A DNA stretch of 64,000 bases from an uncultured Microbulbifer sp. (GTDB lineage Bacteria; Pseudomonadota; Gammaproteobacteria; Pseudomonadales; Cellvibrionaceae): positions 372,001-436,000 of the forward strand of contig NZ_CANNGQ010000001.1 in the NCBI RefSeq assembly GCF_947504145.1, written 5' to 3'. The number at the start of each line of letters is the position of its first letter. The first letter of the stretch is position 1. This document shows, piece after piece, positions 55,502 to 63,621 of the stretch. The notes below the pieces were generated by a model. The model had not been told where the DNA came from. It ran no database searches and saw nothing but the letters and a program-made list of their open reading frames with translations. Made by a program: the position numbers and the translations under genes.

Positions 55502-56320
55502 ATGCAACCTCAAAACCAACTTCGGAAGAATCACGCGCTGGGCCTGATCTTCGGCCTGTTCGCACTTGTGACTGCGGGCCAGGTATCTGCCAATGGCGCC
55601 ATCGGTGACCACGTCAACGATCTGAAAGCGCACCTGGGTCAGTACTCCGAAGAAGTGAATTGGCTGGTCGGCAAATACGATGGTGTGGTGAACACTTACG
55701 AAACAAAAGGCAAGAAAGGCACCGATACTCAGCAGTTGATCGACTTCTGGGAAGAGGTGGACTTCCACTCCGCCATTGAAACCAATTACGTACCGGTGTA
55801 CGCCAACATCTGGCAGGGTATTTACGGTGTGAAACAGGCGATTGAAGCGGGTAAGCCAGTGGCCGAAGTGCGCGCCGAGCAGGATAAACTGAACAGCGCT
55901 TTCTGGCAGGCGTTGGGCGCAGTGAAGCTTGCCGCTCAGTTCCAGGAAAAAGGCCTGCTGGCAAAGGTCCAGACCACGGAAGCCGAGCCTACCACCATGC
56001 CGGCAACCCTGGACGATATCAAACACCGCCTGGATCGCGTTGTGGCAAAATACGCTGAGAAACTGCCGGAAGCCGCCACCTCCATCGTGCATGACACTTA
56101 CCTGCATCGTTTTGAAGGAGTGGAAGGTGCGCTGATCGAGCAGGATGCCGCTCTGGTAGAAGACCTGGAAAAAGATTTCAACGTAACTTTGCCGCAGGCG
56201 CTGGACGGAAAAACCAGTGTGGACGAAGTGCGCAAGGTGGTGGAGTCCATGCAGGTGAAGCTGGATAAAGCCAAGTCGCTTCTCGTTGAAGCGGAGAAAA
56301 ACCGCAAGGATGTTTTCTGA
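55502..56320 (+). CDS. Periplasmic helical protein of an iron-uptake operon (FTR1-fusion-like domain)
   Basis: A 272-residue exported protein, signal peptide ending near VSANG, then an all-helical body. The C-terminal half has YLHRFEGVEGALIEQDAALV followed by VTLPQALDGKTSVDEVRKV. The Y-x-(4)-E-x-x-E-x-x-L-x-x-x-D spacing resembles the periplasmic domain joined to FTR1/EfeU iron permeases in other bacteria; here the domain stands alone. It is the first gene of an operon with an Fbp-type ferric-iron ABC importer and sits behind a Fur box, so it probably binds or hands over iron. The relation is my reading by eye and is not verified. Confidence 0.65.
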   Translation: MQPQNQLRKNHALGLIFGLFALVTAGQVSANGAIGDHVNDLKAHLGQYSEEVNWLVGKYDGVVNTYETKGKKGTDTQQLIDFWEEVDFHSAIETNYVPVYANIWQGIYGVKQAIEAGKPVAEVRAEQDKLNSAFWQALGAVKLAAQFQEKGLLAKVQTTEAEPTTMPATLDDIKHRLDRVVAKYAEKLPEAATSIVHDTYLHRFEGVEGALIEQDAALVEDLEKDFNVTLPQALDGKTSVDEVRKVVESMQVKLDKAKSLLVEAEKNRKDVF

Positions 56321-56365
56321 TCATTCGGTAAAACCGCTTTGAACATGTCACAGTAAGGACAGTCA

Positions 56366-57403
56366 GTGCAGCGCAGAGATTTTTTACACAACCTGGCTGC
56401 AGTTGGTGCGATCAGCTGCTTGCCAATGTCCATCCAGCGCAGCCTGGCGGCGCAAGCCGGCGCTGTTTCCGTGGATCAGTTGCCGAAGCTGGAAGGCGAC
56501 ATCACTCTGTACCTCGGAAGAGGTGAGGGTGGCTTGTATGAAAATGTCCTTGAGGCCATTCGCAAGCGCAATCCAAAGCTGAACCTGCAGATTCGCCGCG
56601 GTGCTACTGCGGCACTGGCCAACAGTATCGTGGCCGAGGCCAAGGCTGGTGTGCGCCGTGCAGATGTTTTCTGGGCGGTGGATTCCGGGGCGATCGGCCT
56701 GGTGAGTGACGCGGGCTTGGCGCGACCGCTGCCGGCAGATCTCACCAACCAGTTGAAGCCCGGCTTCCAGTACCCTGAGTGGGCGCCGGTGACCGGGCGT
56801 GTTCGCACCCTGCCATACAATACCGACCGGCTGACTGCGGAGCAGATTCCGGACAGCGTTATGGCGCTCGCCGATAGCGACTTTTCCATAGGCTGGGCGC
56901 CGGCCTATGCATCTTTCCAGTCCTTTGTTACCGCCATGCGCCTGCTGGAAGGCGAAAAAGCCACGGCAGACTGGTTGCGCGGGGTCAATGAGCGCGCTAC
57001 TAACTACGCGGGTGAACTGGGTGTGGTGATGGCGGTAGAGCGCGGAGAAGTGGATCTGGGCTTTGCCAACCACTATTACACCCTGCGCCTGAAAAGCGGA
57101 AAGCCGGATGCAAAAGTTGATCTCGCGTTTACCAAAAATGACGCCGGTTGCCTGGTGAATGCATCGGGGATTCTGGCGCTGTCTGAAGGCGACCTGCCGA
57201 TCAATTTCATCCGCTACCTGCTGACCAGAGAAGTGCAGTCCTACCTCGCCAGCGAAGCCTACGAAATCCCGCTGGTGGACGGCGTCAAACCACCGCAGGG
57301 ACTGCCTTCCCTCAGTACTATCTCGCCGCCGAAAGTTGACCTTACGCAACTGGCGGATCTTCGTCCCACTCTGAACCTGATGCGCCGTGTCGGGGTTCTA
57401 TGA
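56366..57403 (+). CDS. fbpA: Ferric iron ABC transporter, periplasmic substrate-binding protein
   Basis: A 345-residue substrate-binding protein of the Fbp/SfuA/FutA kind. The N-terminus MQRRDFLHNLAAVGAISC is a twin-arginine export signal, suggesting folded or cofactor-bound export. Landmarks are TLYLGRGEGGLYENVL, LQIRRGATAALANSIV and ADVFWAVDSGAIGLV; iron-ligating Tyr residues are expected in the C-terminal lobe (NHYYTLRLKSG). GTG 56366 with AAGGA 6 nt upstream. Its stop overlaps the permease start by four bases. Part of the Fur-controlled operon. Confidence 0.87.
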   Translation: MQRRDFLHNLAAVGAISCLPMSIQRSLAAQAGAVSVDQLPKLEGDITLYLGRGEGGLYENVLEAIRKRNPKLNLQIRRGATAALANSIVAEAKAGVRRADVFWAVDSGAIGLVSDAGLARPLPADLTNQLKPGFQYPEWAPVTGRVRTLPYNTDRLTAEQIPDSVMALADSDFSIGWAPAYASFQSFVTAMRLLEGEKATADWLRGVNERATNYAGELGVVMAVERGEVDLGFANHYYTLRLKSGKPDAKVDLAFTKNDAGCLVNASGILALSEGDLPINFIRYLLTREVQSYLASEAYEIPLVDGVKPPQGLPSLSTISPPKVDLTQLADLRPTLNLMRRVGVL

Positions 57404-58926
57404 GCCTGCCGCAAGGGGTGCGATGGCCAGCGTCTTATCCGCTGGCGCTGGTGATTGCGCTACTGGCATTCGTGCCCGTGGGCGTACTCGTGGGGCTCGC
57501 GTCTGACAGTGCGGAGCTGTTCGATGCGCACAACCTTCGGGTTCTCACTAATACCCTGTTACTGATGTTGTTTACGGTACTCGGATCCGTCGCGATCGGA
57601 GTGCCGCTGGCTTTGATAACCGCCTACGTACAATTACCCTGGCGCAGATTGTGGTTGATTGTGCTGGCCGCGCCTCTGGCAATTCCCAGTTATATCGGTG
57701 CATTCACGCTGTATGCGGCCTTTGGTCGCGGTGGAGAAATCCAGCAGCTGCTCGGTTGGCCAATGCCCGCAGTGAATGGCCTCGCCGGTGCGACACTGGT
57801 AATGACACTTTATTCCTATCCCTTCGTGATGCTCACTACACGCGCGTCTCTGCTGAGTCTGGACGCAAGCCTGGTAAACGCTGCGCGGACCCTCGGTATG
57901 ACGATCGGTGCGAGTCTGTGGAGAGTGGTGTTGCCGCGTGTCGTTACCGGTATTGCCGCGGGCGCTTTGCTGGTTGCGCTGTACACGCTGTCTGATTTCG
58001 GCACGCCGGCGATCATGCGCCTGGACACCTTTACCCGGGTGATTTTCGTCGAGTACAACGCATTCGGCTTGAGCCAGGCGGCGATGTTGTCGTTGCAATT
58101 ATTGGTTATTGTGGGGCTGGTGCTGTTTCTGGAATCCCGCGTGCGCGGCAGCGCGGAGCGGCCAGGCCGCCACTTGACTCTGTGGCCCTCGCGCGGGCAA
58201 AAATGGTTGATGGTACTGGTGTTTGCGCCGGTGATTCTGCTCGCCATTGTGCTGCCGCTACTGGTATTCGGGATCTGGTTGGTGCGCGAGGGTACCGGGG
58301 GATTTGATTTTACCTACGCGTGGAATTCTGCTCACGCCTCCTTTCTCGCTGCCCTGGTGGCAGTGGTACTGGCTATCCCGGTTGCACACGCGGCGATTGC
58401 CGGCCGTGCCGGGCGCTTTATGGAGCGTTTGACCTATTTCGGCTTCGGTGTGCCAGGCATCGTCATGGGTACCGCGCTGGTGTACGTTGGGCTGCAGTTA
58501 CCCTTCCTGTATCAGACCCTGGGCCTGCTGGTGCTGGCTTATGTTTTACGGTTTCTGCCACTGGCCGTTGGTTCTGTACGCTCCACCGCCGAAGGTCTGG
58601 ATCCCAGCCTGGTAAAAGCGGCACGCCTTTTGGGGGCAAGTCCGCGCGAAGCTTTTCAGCGCATCACGCTGCCGCTCACGGTTCGCGGTATGGTGGCTGG
58701 TGCCGCGTTGGTTTTTCTGGAGGCCATGCGGGAGCTGCCGGCGACGCTGATGCTCGGGCCTACCGGTTTTGAAACTCTGGCCACTTACTTGTGGCGAGTG
58801 TATGAGGCGGGTTATTTTGGCCGCGCGGCCATTCCTGGCCTGCTTCTGGTATTGATGTCTGCGCTGGGGTTGGCATTGATGTTGTCCGGCGAGCGTCGCG
58901 CCGAATTTGATGTTACTGGGAAATAA
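57400..58926 (+). CDS. fbpB: Ferric iron ABC transporter permease
   Basis: A 508-residue inner-membrane permease with two homologous halves, each carrying the EAA-type coupling region: LVNAARTLGMTIGASLWRVVLP in the first half and LVKAARLLGASPREAFQRITLP in the second (shorter parts quoted). About twelve helices. It moves Fe3+ released by the binding protein. ATGA overlap with the fbpA stop and an 8-bp gap to the ATPase gene make it one operon. Confidence 0.9.
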   Translation: MSLPQGVRWPASYPLALVIALLAFVPVGVLVGLASDSAELFDAHNLRVLTNTLLLMLFTVLGSVAIGVPLALITAYVQLPWRRLWLIVLAAPLAIPSYIGAFTLYAAFGRGGEIQQLLGWPMPAVNGLAGATLVMTLYSYPFVMLTTRASLLSLDASLVNAARTLGMTIGASLWRVVLPRVVTGIAAGALLVALYTLSDFGTPAIMRLDTFTRVIFVEYNAFGLSQAAMLSLQLLVIVGLVLFLESRVRGSAERPGRHLTLWPSRGQKWLMVLVFAPVILLAIVLPLLVFGIWLVREGTGGFDFTYAWNSAHASFLAALVAVVLAIPVAHAAIAGRAGRFMERLTYFGFGVPGIVMGTALVYVGLQLPFLYQTLGLLVLAYVLRFLPLAVGSVRSTAEGLDPSLVKAARLLGASPREAFQRITLPLTVRGMVAGAALVFLEAMRELPATLMLGPTGFETLATYLWRVYEAGYFGRAAIPGLLLVLMSALGLALMLSGERRAEFDVTGK

Positions 58927-58934
58927 GCGCAGCC

Positions 58935-59954
58935 ATGCTGAAAGTGAGCAACCTGTCGGTCAATTACGGTTCTACCCGAGTAGTAAAGAATCTGAATCTC
59001 GCCCTCGGAGACGACGAAGTCCTGATGCTGGTGGGACCCACAGGCTGTGGGAAAACCACCATTCTACAGGCGCTGGCCGGTTTGATTCCGGTTTCCGAAG
59101 GGGAGATACAGCTGGGGCCCTGGCGGTCTACCCCGAATAAGTCGGTACCGCCGGAGAAGCGCAATGTGGGCATGGTGTTCCAGGACTTCGCGCTGTTTCC
59201 GCATTTGACAGTACAGCAGAACGTCTGCTTCCGGCTCACCGATACCGCGTTGGCGGACCACTGGCTGAATCTGCTCGGATTGGAGAGCTTTCGTCAGGTG
59301 AAACCGGCGAGCTTATCCGGTGGGCAGAAGCAGCGGGTGGCGTTGGCGCGAACGCTGGCACACGAGCCCGCATTCGTGCTGCTTGATGAGCCGCTTTCCA
59401 ACCTCGATGCAGCGCTCAAAGACAGCTTGCGCTGGGAAATTCGCGAGGCGCTAAAGACGGCGGGTATCCCCGCAATCTGGGTGACCCACGACCAGGAAGA
59501 AGCGCTATCTATTGGCGACCGGGTTGGGGTGCTCAATGGCGGGGAGCTGGAGCAGCTGGATACCCCCGAGCGCTGTTTTTCTGAACCGGCGAGCCGGTTT
59601 GTGGCGCGGTTTCTGGGTGAGGCGAGTTTTCTGCCAGGGCAACTGCAGCAAGCGCAGGTGGAAACCGAACTCGGGGTGGCCCCCGGTATTCCTATCGAGG
59701 GTGCGCGGGGGGCGGTGGATCTCCTGATGCGCCCGGATGACCTTTCGCTGGCGCCCTCTGCGAGCGGCAATGGTGTGGTTGACTGGGTCCGCTATGAAGG
59801 TTGCTCTCGCCTGTATGCGGTGACGGTCGGCAGCGGCTCCCAGGTGCGGGTGCGCACCAGCCACGAGGTGCAGGCGGGCCCCGGTGATCGCGTGCAGCTT
59901 GCGATCATCACCACCCACCCGCTGGCGGCCTTTCAGCGCGGCGATCTGGGCTGA
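58935..59954 (+). CDS. fbpC: Ferric iron ABC transporter ATP-binding protein
   Basis: A 339-residue ATPase. Walker A is GPTGCGKTTILQ (about residues 34-45), the Q-loop VFQDFALFPHL, the signature LSGGQKQRVALARTLA and Walker B FVLLDEPLSNLD; a C-terminal TOBE-like domain follows (residues about 240-339). It powers the Fbp importer. It is the last gene of the Fur-preceded operon; no clear terminator follows. Confidence 0.9.
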   Translation: MLKVSNLSVNYGSTRVVKNLNLALGDDEVLMLVGPTGCGKTTILQALAGLIPVSEGEIQLGPWRSTPNKSVPPEKRNVGMVFQDFALFPHLTVQQNVCFRLTDTALADHWLNLLGLESFRQVKPASLSGGQKQRVALARTLAHEPAFVLLDEPLSNLDAALKDSLRWEIREALKTAGIPAIWVTHDQEEALSIGDRVGVLNGGELEQLDTPERCFSEPASRFVARFLGEASFLPGQLQQAQVETELGVAPGIPIEGARGAVDLLMRPDDLSLAPSASGNGVVDWVRYEGCSRLYAVTVGSGSQVRVRTSHEVQAGPGDRVQLAIITTHPLAAFQRGDLG

Positions 59955-60342
59955 GGGGTTGGTCAGGCCAACTTTGCTTTTAATTCCGCTTTTCCCTCTC
60001 AACCGTAAATTGCGGACCTGCGGAGGCGGCCGGTGCGCCAAAATTGGTTGCTCCGCTTACCCTTCGATCAATCCGCGCGTTGCTCCTGTGCAAATTACCA
60101 ATCCCCGTTACTTGTTCTACATCCGGCGGTAAATTCAGTAGCCCATTCGGGCTAGTGCGAAAACCTTTCCACAGCGTCCGGTGAACATTTCGGGGGCTTC
60201 AGTTACGTCGCAAATTTGTCAAGTGTGTTTTGAAGTCGATTACAACTTATTGATTTTTAATGGATTTTCCATTTGGTTAAATTTTCTTCACAAAGTGGTT
60301 ACAACGGCGTAATGCGGGCTGGCGGCGTTTTCCAGACTGTTG

Positions 60343-60378
60343 TTCACAGACATATCCACAGATTCTGTGGATTGTGAA
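60343..60378. repeat. Nested palindrome with DnaA-box-like arms
   Basis: ATCCACAGA (60354-60362) and TCTGTGGAT (60364-60372) form a perfect 9-1-9 palindrome. TTCACA (60343-60348) and TGTGAA (60373-60378) add an outer pair. ATATCCACA at 60352-60360 is one base off the DnaA box TTATCCACA. Confidence 0.6.
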
Positions 60379-60379
60379 T

Positions 60380-60404
60380 AAAAAAGCCAGCGATTGCCGG
60401 CTTT
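60380..60404 (-). terminator. Intrinsic terminator of the OmpA gene
   Basis: On the minus strand AGCCGGC pairs with GCTGGCT (one G-T pair) around AATC, followed by a run of T residues (plus-strand A run at 60380-60385). It lies about 90 bp past the OmpA stop and may also work from the other side. Confidence 0.8.
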
Positions 60405-60492
60405 TGTGCTACTCGTGAGCGCTCAATAGTGCATTGGCGAGTTGGCGCTCCGCTGCGTCGCGCTCAACCCGCCTCGCGGTTGTCATACCAGA

Positions 60493-61584
60493 TCAGCGGA
60501 ATGTCAGCTCTACCCGACGATTCTGGGCGCGGCCGGCTTTGGTTGCGTTGCTCGCCACCGGTTGGGTTTCCCCGTAGCCTTTTGCGCTGATGCGGGAAGC
60601 GCTGATGCCATTCTGGATCAGATAGCGGCGTACGGACTCGGCGCGCTGGCCGGAAAGGCGCAGGTTGTAGCCATCGTCACCCTGACTGTCGGTGTGTCCG
60701 GCTACTTCCACCTGGGTGTTGGACTGGTCGCGCAGAGACCGGACTACCTTATTCAGTGAGGCCTCTGCTCTCGCCGTCAGTTTGGCGGAGTTGAGTTCAA
60801 ACTGGATGTTTTCCAGAGTGATGGTCTGCTCGGCCACCACACAGCCAAACTCGTCCACTTGGGCACCGGGCAAGGTGTTGGGGCAGCGGTCGTTGCGGTC
60901 GAGAACACCGTCGCCATCGCTGTCCAGATTGACAATTTCCGGTTTGGGTTCCGGGGGCGGTGGTGCGGCAACGGGGGTGGCTACCGGAGGGCAGCTGAGC
61001 GGAATGCTGAGGCCAAAACCAAACTGCCAGTCGTTCATATCACCCGCAAAGAAGTCCCGCATGTACCGCACTTCCGCACGTATCTTCAGGCCGCTGCGGC
61101 TGATGGCTCCACTGGTGATACCCGCACCCAGGTTTACGAAGGCATTGGTGTCCTGATAGCCGTAGTCGTATTTGGTGTTGTTGTGGGTTACCCCGACGCC
61201 GCCCAGCAGGAATGGTGAATAGCCCTGTCGGCCATTGAAGTGGTAGACCGCATCCATGCCCAGCCCGGAGAGGTCGTTATCGCCACTGGGGTAAAGTTCA
61301 TCGGAAAACGGGGGTGGGGGAGGGGCAAAGTTGCTGTCATTTTCATCCAGCTGGGTGCCAAACAGGTGGACTTCGGTGAACCAGTTGCCACTGGTTTGCC
61401 AGCCGTAGGCGGCGCGCAGACCGGCAGCCTGGCGCTCGGTATTGCGTTCTTCATCCACGCGGGTGAGGAAGGGCATGATGTCGATGTACTTGTCTTCCTG
61501 GGCTACTGCCTGTGTGGTGGCGGTCAGCGCCGCGACCAGTGCAATCCCCGCAATTTTTTTCATGGGCACGTGTGTTGAGTGCAT
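60493..61584 (-). CDS. OmpA-family outer-membrane protein
   Basis: A 363-residue protein. A signal peptide (cleavage near AVAQED) leads to an eight-strand-type N-terminal barrel, a short Pro-rich linker (APPPPEPKPEI), a thrombospondin type 3-like calcium repeat LDSDGDGVLDRNDRCPNTLPG and an OmpA C-terminal peptidoglycan-binding domain: VAGHTDSQGDDGYN, LSGQRAESVRRYL and NRRVELTF. It links the outer membrane to peptidoglycan. ATG 61584 (AAGGAAG 7 nt upstream) decides the start; longer frames to 61641 are unlikely. Confidence 0.9.
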   Translation of the reverse strand: MHSTHVPMKKIAGIALVAALTATTQAVAQEDKYIDIMPFLTRVDEERNTERQAAGLRAAYGWQTSGNWFTEVHLFGTQLDENDSNFAPPPPPFSDELYPSGDNDLSGLGMDAVYHFNGRQGYSPFLLGGVGVTHNNTKYDYGYQDTNAFVNLGAGITSGAISRSGLKIRAEVRYMRDFFAGDMNDWQFGFGLSIPLSCPPVATPVAAPPPPEPKPEIVNLDSDGDGVLDRNDRCPNTLPGAQVDEFGCVVAEQTITLENIQFELNSAKLTARAEASLNKVVRSLRDQSNTQVEVAGHTDSQGDDGYNLRLSGQRAESVRRYLIQNGISASRISAKGYGETQPVASNATKAGRAQNRRVELTFR

Positions 61585-61889
61585 AAATGGCTTCCTTGGG
61601 TTTTGTTGATTATTCAAAGTGTCCGAAATCGGTTTGGACAAGCGCGAGGGCTACTGGCTTTCGAATTGGTTGTTTGGACAGCGCGCTTACTTTATGACCG
61701 GATCGAGTAATCTGGTTTATACCCGTTACTTATTAGTTGATCTTGGCGACTTTTCCAGTGCTGGGGCGTACCAAATACAAACTTTTGGCGGGGATTTATT
61801 TATATGGCATCGGCGCGTCGGAAAACGCGCGCGAATTGATCAGATAGCGGGGCGGGAGATATTTGACGGAGTGTTTTGATTCCTGAGGA
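61585..61889. promoter_or_regulatory. Upstream region of the OmpA gene
   Basis: 305 bp between the methyltransferase stop and the OmpA start. Much AT-richer than the flanking genes (about 61660-61860) and must contain the OmpA promoter. A minus-strand TATAAA lies at 61716-61721, but I cannot name a convincing -35. No gene is seen. Confidence 0.4.
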
Positions 61890-62660
61890 TCAATGCTGAT
61901 GCCGGAAGCTGATCAGCGCTGCAGTAATGGCAACATTCAGGCTCTCGACGTTGTTTTGCATGGGGATACGCAGGCGGTGGGTGCAGGCTTTCTCCACTGC
62001 GGGCCCGACCCCATGGGTTTCGTTGCCCAGTACGAATATGTTTGGCTGTGCCGAGTCGATGGTGCGCAGGGTGTCATCCGCGTGGGAGGAAAGGGCGCAC
62101 ACCCGGGCACCGATATCCGCGAACTTTTCAAGAATCGGTGCCAGTTGCTCGCAACGCAGGATGCGGGTTTTGAACAGGGTGCCGACACTGGCCTTGATCA
62201 CCAGTGGATCGATCTGTGCGCAGCCCTTGCGCGGCAGGATAATGCCATCGATTCCCCCGGCGCAGGCGGAGCGGATGATCATGCCCAGGTTCTGGGGATT
62301 GGTGATGCCGTCGAGTGCCAGCAGCTCGAAATGGGTGCCGCGGTGTTCGTCCAGAAACGTTTCCGCTGTGCCGTAGCGGGGAAGTGCAAGATCCAGTGCC
62401 ACACCCTGATCCTGGCGCGCATTTTTTGAGATTCGCGACAGCCCCTTCCGGTCCCAGTGGGCAATTTCGATCTTGCGCTCAGCGGCCAGCTGTTCGATAC
62501 GCGAGATAAGCTGATCCTTACGGTTGCTGTCCGCCAGATGCAGTTTGTGCACCGGCAGACTGTCGTCTTCCAGTGCTTCCAGCACGGGTTTACGCCCGTA
62601 AATGGTCAACAGGCTATCGAAGAAGGCGCGTTTTTTCAGGTATTCGGGGGAGTCGTTCAC
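61890..62660 (-). CDS. TrmH-family (SPOUT) RNA 2'-O-methyltransferase
   Basis: A 256-residue SPOUT methyltransferase. An N-terminal L30e-like domain precedes the knot: motif 1 NPQNLGMIIRSA, motif 2 FVLGNETHGVGPAVEK and motif 3 NVESLNVAITAALISF, all clear. Members 2'-O-methylate rRNA or tRNA (RlmB or TrmH); which target is not evident, and RlmB is more like it in size. GTG 62660 was chosen; an extension to 62858 reads antisense-like sequence of the upstream gene. It follows the DUF2520 gene by 4 bp. Confidence 0.86.
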   Translation of the reverse strand: MNDSPEYLKKRAFFDSLLTIYGRKPVLEALEDDSLPVHKLHLADSNRKDQLISRIEQLAAERKIEIAHWDRKGLSRISKNARQDQGVALDLALPRYGTAETFLDEHRGTHFELLALDGITNPQNLGMIIRSACAGGIDGIILPRKGCAQIDPLVIKASVGTLFKTRILRCEQLAPILEKFADIGARVCALSSHADDTLRTIDSAQPNIFVLGNETHGVGPAVEKACTHRLRIPMQNNVESLNVAITAALISFRHQH

Positions 62661-62664
62661 GATT

Positions 62665-63621
62665 TTACAGTTTGGCCTGGGATGGGTTGACTTGGGGTGG
62701 GTTGTCGAAAAGGGTTTGGAAATTGTGCGCCACGGCGGAATCCAGGCCGGCTCTGGTGGCCATCGGCAGTGCGGCTTTACCCAGCAGCCGGTAGATGTCG
62801 GCGAGCGGCGGTGGCGCAGCTTGTGGTTGTGTTTTTGCCACTTCGGTGAGCGCACCAAGCTGTCGAGTCACGGTCTGAAGATCGCCGCGTGCCAGCGGGC
62901 CGGTGAGGGCGTTTTCCGGGCCCAGAGCAAAGTTGTTTTTTGCAGTCTGCAGCACGATCGGCTCGAGCAGCTTGCGTGCGGTATTTTCGTCGATACCTGC
63001 AGCGGCAAAGGTTTGCAGGCTGAGATCCATCAATACGGTCAGGTAATTGCACGCTATCACCGAGCCGGTGTGATAGAGCACCTTTTGCTCGGGGCTCAGG
63101 GTAATACTGGTGCAGTCCAGTTGGGCAAACATGCCCTCGAGGTATTCCCTGGCAAGTGCATCGCCCTCGAGGGCGACGAAGGTGCCGGCCAGGCTGTTCA
63201 CGGAGCGCTCTGGGTCGGCGAAGCTGTGCACCGGGTGGGCGCTGGCAATTTTTGCCGGCGCGCAGGCAGTTAGTGCGCTGGACGACAAGGCGCCGCTGCA
63301 GTGAAAAACCACGGGGGTAGCGCCGGTGGATTGTGCTTCGGCGTTTGCGCTTTGCAGTCGAATGGCGAGCTCTGCGGCAACCGCTTCGATATGGTCATCG
63401 GCCACGGCGATCAACCAGAAATCTGCCGGCGCCATCGATTGAATATCGGCGACCGGGGCACCGGCGCCGATGAAGGCTGTGGCATCCGTGGCGCTGGCTA
63501 GGGTGCGATTACAGATATTGCCAACGCGGAAGACGCCGCGCTCAGACCACAAGCGTGCAAGGGTGCGGCCGAGGTTGCCCGCGCCGATGATGTTGAGGGT
63601 GCGCAACTTCGGTGTGTGCAA
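62665..63621 (-). CDS. DUF2520/Rossmann-like (ProC-related) protein
   Basis: A 318-residue protein with an N-terminal NAD(P)-binding fold (LNIIGAGNLGRTLARLW) and a C-terminal DUF2520 helical domain (LYHTGSVIACNYLTVLMDL, ENALTGPLARGD). The family is related to pyrroline-5-carboxylate reductase and 6-phosphogluconate dehydrogenase folds but has no assigned reaction. The start is TTG 63621 immediately at the pdxJ stop (TAGTTG), so translational coupling is likely; a ribosome site is not visible. Confidence 0.78.
   Translation of the reverse strand: MHTPKLRTLNIIGAGNLGRTLARLWSERGVFRVGNICNRTLASATDATAFIGAGAPVADIQSMAPADFWLIAVADDHIEAVAAELAIRLQSANAEAQSTGATPVVFHCSGALSSSALTACAPAKIASAHPVHSFADPERSVNSLAGTFVALEGDALAREYLEGMFAQLDCTSITLSPEQKVLYHTGSVIACNYLTVLMDLSLQTFAAAGIDENTARKLLEPIVLQTAKNNFALGPENALTGPLARGDLQTVTRQLGALTEVAKTQPQAAPPPLADIYRLLGKAALPMATRAGLDSAVAHNFQTLFDNPPQVNPSQAKL

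Larger units (their letters stand above)
59955..60492. other. Intergenic region between fbpC and the OmpA gene
   Basis: 538 bp between convergent genes, with no supported gene. It holds a short inverted repeat (TAGCCC at 60139-60144 with GGGCTA at 60149-60154), an AT-rich stretch at about 60190-60300, the nested palindrome at 60343-60378 and the OmpA terminator. Confidence 0.5.
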
